Of a DNA stretch of 7,881 nucleotides, positions 1 through 5,612 are shown one piece after another; position 1 is the stretch's first letter, and each line of letters begins with the position of its first letter. Under the pieces are notes generated by a model. That model ran no database searches and was not told where the DNA came from. It saw only the letters and a list, made by a program, of their open reading frames with translations. The DNA comes from an uncultured Atopobiaceae bacterium (GTDB taxonomy: Bacteria; Actinomycetota; Coriobacteriia; Coriobacteriales; Atopobiaceae), in contig CAAGLU010000348.1 in NCBI GenBank assembly GCA_900770865.1, positions 1 to 7,881 on the forward strand, written 5' to 3'. The translations under genes and the position numbers were made by a program.

Positions 1-29
1 AAGCGCAGGCTGCGGGTGGTGTCTGCCAT
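1..29 (-). CDS. 5' end of a minus-strand gene running off the left edge, product unknown
   Basis: Read on the minus strand, an ATG at 29-27 is preceded by AAGAGG (42-37) at about 7 nt spacing and opens a frame reading MADTTRSLR before the window ends. The spacing and purine-rich site look like a genuine translation start. Nine residues are too few to name a product. If real, it is divergent from the small gene at 183-413, with about 150 bp between them for two promoters. The main alternative is chance, because plus-strand frames are also open here. Confidence 0.45.
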
Positions 30-142
30 AATGCGTCCTCTTTTGCGATACGTGCGGCGCATGACCGCGCGGGTTTGTCTGGTAGCGTAAATGCTTCTCA
101 GAGCGTAGCACATATGGGCAGTGCGGCTGGTGCAGCGCAACA

Positions 143-151
143 TGCTACACT
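143..151 (+). promoter_or_regulatory. Extended -10 promoter of the 76-residue gene
   Basis: TGCTACACT matches an extended -10 (TG-n-TACACT). It predicts transcription from about 158, giving a leader of about 25 nt that contains the GGAGG site at 172-176. No good -35 hexamer is visible, as is common for extended -10 promoters. Similar TG-n-TA elements precede other genes in this window. Confidence 0.4.
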
Positions 152-182
152 GCCTGATAAGCGCAAAGCAGGGAGGTGGCGC

Positions 183-413
183 ATGCCAAATATCGCAGCA
201 TTCACGCAGGCTGACACCTACATGGGCGGACCATTGAGAGATGCGAACGCAAGCGAGAATCTCCTCGACCAAGGGCAGGGCCTCTTTTCGGCTGCCTGTG
301 CTCGTCTGGGACTGGATGCCAGCGCTGCCGAAACGGATGACGCCACATGCAGTTCGGATGCGGAGCTGCTCGAGAAGGAGCTGCTCGCGCTTGTAGGTGC
401 GGAGGACGCCTAG
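183..413 (+). CDS. Unrecognised 76-residue acidic protein
   Basis: I do not recognise a family. The start is chosen because ATG 183 has GGAGG (172-176) with a 6-nt spacer and an extended -10 box about 30 bp further up. The protein begins MPNIAAFTQADTYMGG, is rich in Ala, Asp, Glu and Leu, has two Cys (about residues 39 and 56), and ends in a likely helix ELLEKELLALVG. No membrane segment or signal peptide is visible, so it is probably cytoplasmic. The same frame is open to the left edge, so a longer protein cannot be excluded. The upstream part is low-complexity and would have to pass through the promoter-like region, so I prefer the short form. It converges on the patatin gene with only 16 bp between stop codons. 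Confidence 0.5.
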   Translation: MPNIAAFTQADTYMGGPLRDANASENLLDQGQGLFSAACARLGLDASAAETDDATCSSDAELLEKELLALVGAEDA

Positions 414-417
414 CGTC
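405..417. terminator. Small hairpin between convergent genes
   Basis: GACGC-CTA-GCGTC forms a 5-bp stem with a 3-nt loop over the stop codon of the small gene, in the 16-bp gap before the convergent patatin stop. Being symmetric it could act in both directions. It lacks a U tract, so intrinsic termination is doubtful. Confidence 0.22.
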
Positions 418-429
418 GACCCCGCCCTG

Positions 430-1320
430 CTATCCGCGGAGCCACTCCATCATGCGCGGGAAGTCCCTCTCGGCCTGCTCGTGTCCCATGGCGTAGGATT
501 CCTCGAGCTTGGGCTTGTCGATGGTGGTGGAGCGCACGGGCATCACGTCCGGCCTGAAGACCCACGCGCGCCCCTCGCGCTCAAGGCGCTCCAGGTGGTC
601 CATCGCGTCGTTGTAGCGCTGCCAGCGCGTGGCGAGCGCTGCCTCAACGGCCTCGTTGCCGTGCGAGATTACGTGGTAGACCCTCAGTTCGCGGTTTGTG
701 GGCGCCACCTTGCGGTAGCCTGCCGGCCGTGTGCACACCATGACCAGGCGCTCGAAGCCCGCGTCCTCGGCCATGTGCGTGGGGAGTCCCGCGCCCTCGC
801 CCAGGCCGCCGTCGTACATCACGTGGCCGTCCACCTCGATGGGCTTCATGACGCCGGGAAGCGTCGAGCTGGCGCGCACGTGTTCCATCATGGGGATGGC
901 CGCGCCCATGACGGACTTGTCCCACACCACGGATTTGCCCGTGTCCGCCTCGAAGCTCTGGATGGCGAGCCGCGCGGGGTTGGCCGCGAAAGTCTCAAAG
1001 TCAAAGGGCATGTAGCCGTCCATCGCGCAGCCCACGTAGTCGTAGTCCGCGTTGAAGTAGCCGTGTCCCGTGAGGAACGAGCGCACGCCTCCAGCCTGGG
1101 GGCGCCTGTCCGAGAGGGCGATGAAGGCGTCGCGCACGCGCTTCTGGTCGCGGCTCAGGTAGTCGACGGTGTGGCTCGCGCCTGCGGAGATGCCGCAGAC
1201 AAAATCAAAGTACACGTCGTTCTCGAGCAGGACGTTGGCGAATCCTGCCGTGTAGCTAGCGCGGTAGCCGCCGCCCTCAAAGCACAGCGCGCAATCAAAG
1301 ACGTTGCTCTCAAGCTCCAT
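430..1320 (-). CDS. Patatin-like phospholipase (YjjU-like), copy 1
   Basis: This is a 296-residue patatin-fold serine hydrolase, likely acting on acyl esters of phospholipids or other lipids. The oxyanion loop EGGGYRA is at residues 15-21, the nucleophile elbow CGISAG at 42-47 (Ser45), the conserved RASSTLPG at 149-156, and the DGG motif carrying the dyad Asp at 170-172 (Asp170). The catalytic dyad is therefore complete. The IEVDG...YDGG block is typical of the YjjU group. No signal peptide or membrane segment is seen, so it should be cytoplasmic or membrane-associated from inside. The start has GGGAGG with a 5-nt spacer and a TATAAT box about 35 bp upstream. By eye roughly half its residues match the neighbouring copy 2 across the full domain. 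The physiological substrate cannot be read from sequence. Confidence 0.88.
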   Translation of the reverse strand: MELESNVFDCALCFEGGGYRASYTAGFANVLLENDVYFDFVCGISAGASHTVDYLSRDQKRVRDAFIALSDRRPQAGGVRSFLTGHGYFNADYDYVGCAMDGYMPFDFETFAANPARLAIQSFEADTGKSVVWDKSVMGAAIPMMEHVRASSTLPGVMKPIEVDGHVMYDGGLGEGAGLPTHMAEDAGFERLVMVCTRPAGYRKVAPTNRELRVYHVISHGNEAVEAALATRWQRYNDAMDHLERLEREGRAWVFRPDVMPVRSTTIDKPKLEESYAMGHEQAERDFPRMMEWLRG

Positions 1321-1334
1321 CAGGGCCTCCCGTA

Positions 1335-1374
1335 AGACGTTTTATCGTCTGGATTATAGGGGAGGCCAAAGGCA
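1335..1374 (-). promoter_or_regulatory. Promoter of patatin copy 1, with possible operators
   Basis: On the minus strand a perfect TATAAT lies at 1358-1353, predicting a start near 1346 and a leader of about 25 nt. No convincing -35 is seen (GCCCGA at 17-bp spacing). Two symmetric elements sit on it: GCC-AAA-GGC at 1365-1373, inside the -35/-10 spacer, and AGACG-TTTTAT-CGTCT at 1335-1350, across the predicted transcription start. A perfect -10 without a -35 suggests activator dependence. The -10 is secure; the operator roles are inference. Confidence 0.5.
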
Positions 1375-1376
1375 GT

Positions 1377-1407
1377 CGGGCGAGAAGCCCGTAGCCACGG
1401 GCGAGAA
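1377..1407. repeat. Direct repeat CGGGCGAGAA, two copies 21 bp apart
   Basis: CGGGCGAGAA occurs at 1377-1386 and 1398-1407, extending to 13 of 14 matching bases (CGGGCGAGAAgCCC and CGGGCGAGAAcCCC). The period of 21 bp is two DNA helical turns. The proximal copy overlaps the expected -35 region of the patatin copy 1 promoter and the distal copy lies about 20 bp further upstream. This fits tandem sites for an activator, but no regulator is identified. The 10-mer TTCTCGCCCG (its complement) also occurs once inside coding sequence near 5312. Confidence 0.4.
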
Positions 1408-1411
1408 CCCC

Positions 1412-1437
1412 GCGCTGCCTGCTGGGACCCCCAGCGC
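1412..1437 (-). terminator. GC-rich hairpin after patatin copy 2
   Basis: GCTGGG-ACC-CCCAGC (1421-1435) is a perfect 6-bp stem just downstream of the patatin copy 2 stop. An alternative pairing, GCGCTG (1412-1417) with CAGCGC (1432-1437), uses the same region. A third hairpin, GCCCGT-AGCC-ACGGGC, covers 1387-1402. None has a U tract, so termination strength is uncertain. They would separate the two patatin transcripts. Confidence 0.28.
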
Positions 1438-1443
1438 TACTCC

Positions 1444-2469
1444 CTACTCGCCAAACAGGAACTCGCGCCAGCGCGGCAGCTCGGCGATGCCCTGCTCGTG
1501 CCCAAGCAGGTAGGCGTGCTCGAGCTCCTTAACGTCGCGGGTGGTGCGCGTAACGGGCATCTCCTGCGGCCTCACCACCAGCGCACGGCCGGACTTCTCC
1601 AGCTCCTCCAGGTGCGCAAGCTCCTCGTTGTAGCGCTCGGGCCGCGTGAGCATGGCATTTCTCGCGTAGGGGTGGTCCTTCATCATGTGGATGACGCCAC
1701 GACGCTTGACGGCCGAGAGCTCGTACTTGCGGTACCCCGCAGGGCGAGAGGTGATGACAAAGAGCTTCTCGAAGCCGTCGTCCTCGGCGATGTGGTTGGG
1801 AAGGCCCGCTCCCGCGCCCAGCGACCCGTCGAGCATGACCTGGCCGTCTACCTCGATGGGCTTCATGATGCCCGGCATGGTGGAGCTTGCCCGCACGCAC
1901 ACCATGAGGTCCTCGAGCGTCTGCATGTGGTCGCGCCCCCACACAACGGTGCGCCCGGTATCGCGCTGGAACGCCTGGATGCGCACGCGCGCTGGGTTTG
2001 CCTGGAACGTCTGCCAGTCAAACGGCATCGAGCCGTCCTCGATACAGCCCAGGTAGTCGTAGTCGGCGTTGAAGAAGCCGTGCCGGTTGAGAAACGTCTT
2101 CACGCCGCCCATCTGGGGATTTGCCGCAAAGTCCACGAACGAGCGCTTGGTGCGCACCATGTCGCGCGAGACGTAGTTTGTGGCGACGGTCGAGCCGGCA
2201 GAGATGCCACAGACGTAGTCAAAGTAGATGCCCTGCTCGAGAAGGACGTTCACCAGGCCAGAGACGTAGCTTGCCCGCATGGCGCCACCCTCGATCACCA
2301 GGGCGCAGTCGTGCACGTTGTTCTCGAGTGGCGCGAGCGGGGCAGGGGCCTCGTCCGCCTTGGGCGTTGCCTCTCTCACCTCAGCAGGGACGCTCTCGGG
2401 CTGGGTGGCCTGGGGCTTCTCAGCCACGTGCTCGGCAGTATCATCCTCGCGTTGCGGCTGGTCGGTCAT
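1444..2469 (-). CDS. Patatin-like phospholipase (YjjU-like), copy 2, with disordered N-terminal extension
   Basis: This is a 341-residue paralogue of the adjacent patatin. Residues 1-48 form a charged, Pro/Glu/Ala-rich segment (MTDQPQREDD onward) with no sign of a fold. The patatin domain starts at NNVHDCALVIEGG. The oxyanion loop EGGAMRA is at 60-66, the nucleophile elbow CGISAG at 87-92 (Ser90), RASSTMPG at 193-200, and DGS with the dyad Asp214 at 214-216. The dyad is intact; the third Gly of the oxyanion loop is Ala and the motif after Asp is GS rather than GG. The start at 2469 is supported by AGGAG (2482-2478) with an 8-nt spacer, although the frame stays open much further upstream, antisense to the sirtuin gene. 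It is divergent from the sirtuin, with 66 bp between start codons. The substrate is unknown. Confidence 0.86.
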   Translation of the reverse strand: MTDQPQREDDTAEHVAEKPQATQPESVPAEVREATPKADEAPAPLAPLENNVHDCALVIEGGAMRASYVSGLVNVLLEQGIYFDYVCGISAGSTVATNYVSRDMVRTKRSFVDFAANPQMGGVKTFLNRHGFFNADYDYLGCIEDGSMPFDWQTFQANPARVRIQAFQRDTGRTVVWGRDHMQTLEDLMVCVRASSTMPGIMKPIEVDGQVMLDGSLGAGAGLPNHIAEDDGFEKLFVITSRPAGYRKYELSAVKRRGVIHMMKDHPYARNAMLTRPERYNEELAHLEELEKSGRALVVRPQEMPVTRTTRDVKELEHAYLLGHEQGIAELPRWREFLFGE

Positions 2470-2487
2470 GGAAACCACTCCTCTCGG

Positions 2488-2496
2488 TGCTAGCAT
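2488..2496 (+). promoter_or_regulatory. Extended -10 promoter of the sirtuin gene
   Basis: TGCTAGCAT fits an extended -10 (TG-n-TAGCAT) and predicts a start near 2503 with a leader of about 33 nt, containing GAGGGAG at 2523-2529. No good -35 is present. The same TAGCAT hexamer with an upstream TG occurs before the hydrolase gene at 6687-6695. Confidence 0.35.
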
Positions 2497-2535
2497 CGGA
2501 ACTGTTCTTCTACCCATTCGTCGAGGGAGTAGCCC

Positions 2536-3279
2536 ATGTCTGGTGCAAAGGTGGTCGCGGACACATCCGAGGCGGCACGGGAGCTGGCCGAGAGAATTGG
2601 GCGTGCCAAGCGCGTCGTGTTCTTTGGCGGGGCGGGCGTCTCCACGGCAAGCGGCATCCCCGACTTTCGCAGCGAGGACGGCCTGTATCATCAGAAGTTC
2701 AAGTATCCTCCCGAGGAGATGCTCAGCCACGAGTTCTACCTCACGCACACCGAGGAGTTCTTCGACTTCTATCGCACGCGGATGATCGCCCTTGGGGCAA
2801 AGCCCAACCAGGCCCACTACAAGCTGGCCGAGCTCGAGCGCGAGGGCAAGCTCACCGCCGTGGTCACGCAGAACATCGACGGCCTGCACCAGGCAGCGGG
2901 CTCCAAGCGCGTCTTTGAGCTGCACGGCTCGGTGCATCGCAACGTGTGTCAGCGCTGCGGGCACGTGTACTCGGCCGAGTGGATCATGGGCACCACGGGC
3001 GTGCCCCATTGCGAGGAGTGCGGTGGCCGCATCAAGCCCGACGTGGTGCTCTACGGAGAGTCGCTGGACGAGAAGACCCTGGTCGGCGCGGCCGATGCCA
3101 TACGGTCCTGCGACATGCTCATTGTGGGCGGGACCTCGCTCGTGGTGTATCCCGCGGCTGGCCTTGTGCAGTACTTCCAGGGCGATGACCTCGTGATTGT
3201 GAACAAACAGCCCACGCCGCAGGACGGTGCCGCAAACCTGGTGTGCGCCTGCGACATTGCAAAGGCGTTCGACTTCTAG
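2536..3279 (+). CDS. cobB: NAD-dependent protein deacylase, SIR2 family (sirtuin)
   Basis: This 247-residue bacterial sirtuin removes acyl groups from protein lysines using NAD+, giving nicotinamide and O-acyl-ADP-ribose in the cytoplasm. All family landmarks are present: the NAD-binding GGAGVSTASGIPDFRS at 31-46, TQNIDGLH at 111-118, the catalytic His130 in FELHGS, zinc-binding cysteines C138/C141 and C159/C162, KPDVVLYGE at 167-175, GTSLVVYPAAGL at 199-210 and VNK at 222-224. Length and motif order match compact single-domain sirtuins such as the Thermotoga enzyme (class U/III type). Whether it prefers acetyl or longer acyl groups is not clear. ATG 2536 has GGGAG with a 6-nt spacer. It is transcribed alone, divergent from the patatin and 207 bp before the folate gene. 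The symbol cobB is the usual bacterial name, assigned by family only. Confidence 0.95.
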   Translation: MSGAKVVADTSEAARELAERIGRAKRVVFFGGAGVSTASGIPDFRSEDGLYHQKFKYPPEEMLSHEFYLTHTEEFFDFYRTRMIALGAKPNQAHYKLAELEREGKLTAVVTQNIDGLHQAAGSKRVFELHGSVHRNVCQRCGHVYSAEWIMGTTGVPHCEECGGRIKPDVVLYGESLDEKTLVGAADAIRSCDMLIVGGTSLVVYPAAGLVQYFQGDDLVIVNKQPTPQDGAANLVCACDIAKAFDF

Positions 3280-3320
3280 GGCGCCCGGTGCGCCCTGGGC
3301 CCGGTGCGCGTGCGCCCTGG
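3279..3320 (+). terminator. GC-rich hairpin and short direct repeats after the sirtuin
   Basis: GGGCGC-CCGGT-GCGCCC (3279-3295) forms a 6-bp GC stem starting on the sirtuin stop codon. GCCCGGTGCGC is repeated at 3283-3293 and 3299-3309, and GTGCGCCCTGG occurs twice (3288-3298 and 3310-3320). No U tract follows. It is probably a terminator-like or mRNA 3'-end structure. The rest of the gap to the folate promoter holds nothing I recognise. Confidence 0.3.
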
Positions 3321-3397
3321 CGCCAGTCGCGCTTCGGCACACGGCAGCGCCGCCGCTGGTGGGGTTATTTCCCTCTCGGCCCGGCCGTCCGCAAGGG

Positions 3398-3418
3398 GCC
3401 AAAGGCACACGCTACAAT
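3398..3418 (+). promoter_or_regulatory. Promoter of the folate/biotin-ligase-like unit
   Basis: TACAAT at 3413-3418 is a good -10 box, predicting a start near 3425. The expected -35 position has no TTGACA-like hexamer. GCC-AAA-GGC (3398-3406) lies in the spacer, centred 11 bp before the -10, as it does at the patatin copy 1 promoter. The leader is about 60 nt. Confidence 0.45.
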
Positions 3419-3429
3419 ATCCTGAATGC

Positions 3430-3449
3430 GGGGCGGCGCGTGCCGCCCC
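3430..3449 (+). promoter_or_regulatory. Strong hairpin at the 5' end of the folate transcript
   Basis: GGGGCGGC-GCGT-GCCGCCCC is a perfect 8-bp GC stem with a 4-nt loop, beginning about 5 nt after the predicted transcription start and about 37 nt before the start codon. It may protect the 5' end or pause transcription. No U tract follows, so it is not a standard terminator. Confidence 0.4.
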
Positions 3450-3486
3450 CGTCGCGCTCTCGCGCGGCGCCGTCAACGGGAGGTCG

Positions 3487-4929
3487 ATGTCTGTGCTCCG
3501 AGAGAACTATGCAACCTGGCTCGTCGGCTCGCACGAGCTCTCGCTCGCGCGTCCCCGCATCATGGGCATTCTCGACGTGACGCCAGAGGCCTTCCCTGAC
3601 GGCAAGGGTGGCGTCGACACCAAGGCCGCCTCCGAGCGCGGGCTCGAGATGCTCGACGAGGGCGCGGACATCGTCGACGTGGGCGCGGCGCCCGTGGTCC
3701 CCGGCCAGGAGCCGCTTGCCTCCAACGAGGAGGCCGAGCGCGTGGTGCCCGTGATTCGAGCGCTGGTTGCCGAGGGTGCGATTGTCTCGGTGAACACAAT
3801 CCATCCGGACGTTGCCAAGATGTGCGTGCGCCTTGGGGCTTCGATCGTGAACGACGCAACTGGATTCACCAATCCGGACATGGTGCAGGTTGCTGCCGAG
3901 ACCGACTGCGGCTGCGTTGTCATGCACTGGGAGCATGCGGGGCTTGGCTCGCACACGCCGCGCCGCGAGGTTCTTCTCGACGACTCGCGCCCCACGCGTT
4001 CGGCCGCGCCTCGCCCCATGACTTCGCAGCACCGCTTCACGCTGCCGGACGAGGCGCCCATCATGCGCCAGGTGATGGGCTTTCTCGGCGACCAGGCGCG
4101 CACCCTCATGCGCGCGGGCGTCGCGCACGACCGCATCTGCCTGGACCCGGGCGCGGGCTTCGACAAGTTTGCCGATGAGGACGTGGTCATCCAGCGTGCC
4201 ACGCGCTCCATGGTCTCGATGGGCTACCCGCTGCTTGCGGCGGTCTCGCGGAAGAGCTTTGTGGGGGCCATTGCCGGCGAGGGGCAGCCGGGCCAGATGG
4301 ACCCTGCCACGTACGGCATCTGCATCTCGTCCATTCAGAACGGCGCACGCATCCTGCGCGTTCATGACGTTGCCGGCACGGCGCAGGCAGTGAACGCGTT
4401 CTGGGCGGTGTCGCACAAGGATTCCCGTCAGGGCTTTGTGGCGCTTGGGTCAAACGTGGGCGACCGTCTCGCCAACATCACTCGCGCGGTCCAGATGATC
4501 GACGACATCCCGCTTACCTGCGTGGTCTCGGTGAGCCATGCGTACGAGACGGAGCCTGCCTACGGCATAAAGACGCCGGTTGCGGACGCCGTAGCCGAGA
4601 TTCGCACCGAGCTGCACCCCCTGGTGCTTCTGGGACAGCTGCTTGCCGTGGAGGACGCCCTGGGCCGCGAGCGCGATCCGGAGCAGGCAGGCCACGGACC
4701 GCGCACCATTGACTGCGACCTGGTGTGGGTCGAGGGCGAGACGCACGCGGGCAGGCGCCTCAGGCTGCCGCACCCGGGCCTTGGCGAGCGGGACTTTGTG
4801 CTGGTGCCCATGGAGGACCTCATGCACGACCCGGTGCGCTTCCTGCGCCACTCGGGCGTGAACGTGGTCGATCCGGACGACCGCGTTGGCCACGTGATGG
4901 ATGACCTTGGGGAGATTGTATGGGAGTAG
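3487..4929 (+). CDS. folP-folK: Bifunctional DHPS-HPPK (dihydropteroate synthase fused to hydroxymethyl-dihydropterin pyrophosphokinase)
   Basis: This is a 480-residue fusion for two consecutive steps of folate synthesis. Residues 20-308 are a DHPS (pterin-binding) barrel: IMGILDVTPEAFPDG (25-39), VNDATGF (121-127), LDPGAGFDK (219-227), SRKS (254-257) and RVHDV (291-295). Residues 315-480 are HPPK: ALGSNVGDR (319-327), YETEP (353-357), LGRERD (392-397), GPRTIDCD (404-411, with the catalytic Asp pair 409/411) and LPHP...RDFVL. HPPK looks intact apart from the FLNAV-type motif, here VADAV. DHPS departs from the family at several ligand positions (Asp30 for Asn, GAAPVVPG for GGESTRPG, SVNT for SIDT) and has an extra loop at about 156-190. 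Dihydropteroate synthesis is therefore likely but not certain. ATG 3487 is only 3 nt after GGGAGG; GTG 3493 with 9-nt spacing is a possible alternative start. The gene overlaps the next one by 10 nt, indicating one operon. Confidence 0.88.
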   Translation: MSVLRENYATWLVGSHELSLARPRIMGILDVTPEAFPDGKGGVDTKAASERGLEMLDEGADIVDVGAAPVVPGQEPLASNEEAERVVPVIRALVAEGAIVSVNTIHPDVAKMCVRLGASIVNDATGFTNPDMVQVAAETDCGCVVMHWEHAGLGSHTPRREVLLDDSRPTRSAAPRPMTSQHRFTLPDEAPIMRQVMGFLGDQARTLMRAGVAHDRICLDPGAGFDKFADEDVVIQRATRSMVSMGYPLLAAVSRKSFVGAIAGEGQPGQMDPATYGICISSIQNGARILRVHDVAGTAQAVNAFWAVSHKDSRQGFVALGSNVGDRLANITRAVQMIDDIPLTCVVSVSHAYETEPAYGIKTPVADAVAEIRTELHPLVLLGQLLAVEDALGRERDPEQAGHGPRTIDCDLVWVEGETHAGRRLRLPHPGLGERDFVLVPMEDLMHDPVRFLRHSGVNVVDPDDRVGHVMDDLGEIVWE

Positions 4930-5573
4930 CAGCCGAGCAGGCCATGGAGCGTGCGCGCGAGGGAGCGCCGCACGGCGAGCTCTTCTCGCATCGCGAGGAG
5001 GGGGAGCTTGAGCTTGCCTGCGTGCTGCGGCCGCAGGTGGGCATGGGGAGCCTCTCGGGTGTGCCCTACGTGGCGGCGCTTGGCGCCTGCGAGGGGCTTG
5101 AGCAGCTTGGCGTTGCCGGTGTGGGCGTTGGCTGGCCGGCGGACGTGGTACGCGAGGACGGTGCAGGCCTGGTTGCGCGCGTGCGGACCAGCGCTGGATA
5201 CGCCGAGGGCATGTTCGTGGTGTGCTCGCTCTCGTTCGACGTCGCTGGCGGCGCGCACGTGGACGCCCTGCCCGCGGACGGGCAGGTCGCAGATGCCGTA
5301 TCCAGCGCCATTCTCGCCCGCGTGGACGCCTGGGCCGCTGCCGTGGGCGCTGGCCGCGCCGTTGCGGGCCCGCTTGTACCGGTGCTCTCGGACTACTTCG
5401 ATCGTGTGGCGCTCATGGGCAAGCCCGTCGAGCTGGTGTATCCCAACGGTCGCGTGGCCATGCGGGGCACCCTTGCGGGCGTCGACGTGTGGGGGCGCGC
5501 CACGGTGAAAAACGAGCTTGGCGGCGAGGTCGAGGTCTCGCCCGAGCAGGCGTCGATTCGCGCGGCGCAGTAG
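4920..5573 (+). CDS. Biotin-protein-ligase-like protein lacking catalytic motifs
   Basis: This 217-residue protein resembles a short BirA without the DNA-binding domain. VGVGWPADVV (68-77) aligns with the KWPND region, the VLRP...VPYVAALGACEGL stretch (35-60) with the helix before it, and residues 166-214 (GKPVELVYPNGRV...GTLAGVDVWGRATVKNELGGEVEV) with the C-terminal SH3-like domain. The residues expected to bind biotin and ATP are missing: there is no GRGRxGRxW loop, since only about 15 residues separate the HGELF segment from VLRP; the Lys of KWPND is Gly71 and its Asn is Ala74; and the GxGxN-like strand reads CSLSFDV. Ligase activity is therefore improbable. ATG 4920 follows GGGGAG by 5 nt and overlaps the folate gene stop, so translation is coupled and the gene is unlikely to be dead. 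A new binding role is possible. Similarity was judged by eye, mainly on the C-terminal domain and the WPxD motif. Confidence 0.65.
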   Translation: MGVAAEQAMERAREGAPHGELFSHREEGELELACVLRPQVGMGSLSGVPYVAALGACEGLEQLGVAGVGVGWPADVVREDGAGLVARVRTSAGYAEGMFVVCSLSFDVAGGAHVDALPADGQVADAVSSAILARVDAWAAAVGAGRAVAGPLVPVLSDYFDRVALMGKPVELVYPNGRVAMRGTLAGVDVWGRATVKNELGGEVEVSPEQASIRAAQ

Positions 5574-5591
5574 GGACGGGGGTCTCGTCCC
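5573..5591. terminator. Hairpin between convergent biotin-ligase-like gene and coaX
   Basis: GGGACG-GGGGTCT-CGTCCC gives a 6-bp stem with a 7-nt loop in the 39-bp gap between the two convergent stop codons. It can form in both transcripts. It has no U tract on either strand, so it is a candidate bidirectional terminator only. Confidence 0.35.
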
Positions 5592-5612
5592 GGCGTGGGC
5601 GGCTGGCCTGCT

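Noticed and set aside
3..182. Left-edge plus-strand coding sequence continuous with the small gene
   Set aside because: The frame is open, but the translation is low-complexity and crosses a promoter-like element, and a minus-strand start with a good binding site lies at 29. It remains possible.
397..1335. Long plus-strand frame opposite patatin copy 1 (312 residues)
   Set aside because: It is the antisense shadow of a gene with GC-biased third positions. The translation is rich in Val, His, Ala and Arg and has no recognisable motif, while the minus strand encodes a complete patatin.
2487..2496. Bidirectional promoter based on the palindrome TGCTAGCA
   Set aside because: The minus-strand reading would start transcription near 2480, inside the AGGAG site of patatin copy 2, leaving no usable leader. 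I keep only the plus-strand reading; the patatin copy 2 promoter was not found.
430..3279. Patatin plus SIR2 as an antiphage defence system
   Set aside because: Patatins and SIR2 domains occur in defence loci, but here the sirtuin is a compact single-domain deacylase with all catalytic and zinc residues, the patatins are YjjU-like, the genes are divergent, and no nucleotide cyclase, sensor or TIR component is present.
2470..3408. Upstream extension of patatin copy 2 antisense to the sirtuin (up to 654 residues)
   Set aside because: The extension overlaps the full sirtuin gene, shows no domain, and the start at 2469 has a good AGGAG site directly before the typical N-terminal region.
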